A DNA stretch of 6,029 nucleotides from Nitrososphaeria archaeon (lineage in GTDB: Archaea > Thermoproteota > Nitrososphaeria > Geothermarchaeales > JDFR-13). The stretch is from positions 1 to 6,029 of the forward strand of contig JALTNJ010000101.1 in assembly GCA_027000765.1 (NCBI GenBank). The letters are read 5' to 3'. The notes beneath the pieces are model-generated. The model saw nothing but the letters and a program-made list of their open reading frames with translations, was not told the DNA's origin and searched no databases. Below, piece by piece: positions 5,566 to 6,029 of the stretch. Positions within the stretch are counted from its first letter, which is position 1, and each line of letters opens with the position of its first letter. The translations under genes and the position numbers were made by a program.

Positions 5566-5940
5566 GTGCCTAGATACGTTCTAGTATACACAAAACAATC
5601 GAAGAAAAAGGAGGTTGGCAAGGTAGTCACATATGACAAGGAGGGGGTTATAGGTATATTCCATAGAAAAGCACCATTGACTCAGTTTCTAGAACCCGGT
5701 CAGTTGGTCATAGCAAGGATTCTAAGCATGAAGGGAAGAAATAGACATTTCTATATCCTATATCCAGTTCATATAGTTGAAGGCGATAGGATACCCTCCC
5801 AATATGACCGTAACCTAGAGATATGGGGTGAAGAACCATATAAAGAGCTTAGAAGAAGGCGGATGAGAAAAAGGGCTAGTATAATCAAGGAGAAGCTAAA
5901 GGAAGTTGAGGAGGAGATCGATAGGTTTAGGGAGAGCTAA
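5566..5940 (+). CDS. Conserved-looking small basic protein, function unknown
   Basis: I do not recognise this 124-residue protein. Residues 1-72 look beta-rich: MPRYVLVYT, EVGKVVTYD, EGVIGIFH, LEPGQLVIARIL and HFYILYPVHIV alternate strands with short turns, as in a small barrel (OB-, SH3- or PUA-like). LEPGQLVIARIL recalls the loop-strand pattern of translation or RNA-binding barrels. A basic cluster (RRRRMRKR, 96-103) follows, and the last 20 residues form a highly charged helix that could be a coiled coil. No membrane segment, cysteine or signal peptide is present. The make-up would fit binding to RNA or the ribosome, but that is inference only. It starts with GTG behind a good ribosome binding site, 41 bases after speE in the same direction, so it may be cotranscribed with the polyamine genes; no clear promoter or terminator lies in the gap. 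Confidence 0.8.
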   Translation: MPRYVLVYTKQSKKKEVGKVVTYDKEGVIGIFHRKAPLTQFLEPGQLVIARILSMKGRNRHFYILYPVHIVEGDRIPSQYDRNLEIWGEEPYKELRRRRMRKRASIIKEKLKEVEEEIDRFRES

Positions 5941-6029
5941 CAACCTTATCAATCTTAAATATCAAGGCAGGCTTCTGAATATTAGAGTCACCAATATATT
6001 CGTAGCTCCAATCTACATTTGTGATGTAG
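5927..6029 (-). CDS. C-terminal end of a convergent gene, truncated by the window edge
   Basis: On the minus strand one frame is open from the window end (6028) to a TAA at 5929-5927, giving 33 residues that end in QKPALIFKIDKVVSSP. The other two minus frames and the plus frames in this region are broken by stops. The codons (AAG, ATA, GTT, AGC, GAT) and the alternating hydrophobic-charged pattern look like a real protein end. If so, it converges on the 5566 gene and overlaps its last 14 bases. The fragment is too short to identify, and a chance open frame cannot be excluded. Confidence 0.5.
   Translation of the reverse strand, partial: YITNVDWSYEYIGDSNIQKPALIFKIDKVVSSP

Noticed and set aside
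1..6029. CRISPR arrays, tRNA or rRNA genes, transposons and integration sites.
   Set aside because: No regularly spaced repeats, tRNA-like cloverleaf, transposase or long terminal inverted repeats were seen on either strand.

Overview
The window looks like chromosomal DNA of a hyperthermophilic crenarchaeon (Thermoproteota); the genus cannot be fixed. The clues are an AT-rich genome using mostly AGA/AGG arginine and ATA isoleucine codons, purine-rich coding strands, a strong archaeal BRE/TATA element (4224-4238), GGAGG- and GGTGG-type ribosome binding sites at operon-internal genes, and overlapping genes. Protein types agree: a DNA-repair Nth, a PUA-type RNA methyltransferase and a small pyruvoyl-type SpeD.

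Layout. (1) 3-1124: the end of a succinate dehydrogenase (complex II) operon, with a 5'-truncated membrane anchor (SdhD-like) followed by the complete iron-sulfur subunit SdhB, then a T-rich terminator. (2) 1125-1239: an intergenic region with a tandem repeat inside an inverted repeat and a probable promoter. (3) 1240-4214: a tight three-gene operon with overlapping ends. It encodes a protein that appears to have a fold-type-I aminotransferase fold with an eroded cofactor pocket, endonuclease III (Nth), and a PUA-domain RlmI-like RNA methyltransferase. (4) 4215-4320: a speD promoter and an unusually long leader. (5) 4321-5524: speD-speE (S-adenosylmethionine decarboxylase and aminopropyltransferase), overlapping by 8 nt, which together make the aminopropyl donor and transfer it to an amine to build long polyamines typical of thermophiles. 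(6) 5566-5940: an unrecognised small basic protein. (7) 5927-6029: the probable C-terminus of a convergent minus-strand gene.

The most notable signal is the speD leader. A GC-rich 7-bp hairpin sits directly upstream of the ribosome binding site, and its loop is complementary to that site. This gives a potential H-type pseudoknot that could sequester the Shine-Dalgarno sequence, an arrangement used by small translational riboswitches. It is a candidate only, read by eye. Secondary points are the Ala-Ser rather than Glu-Ser self-cleavage site in SpeD, the thermospermine-synthase-like motifs in SpeE, and the apparent pseudo-aminotransferase.
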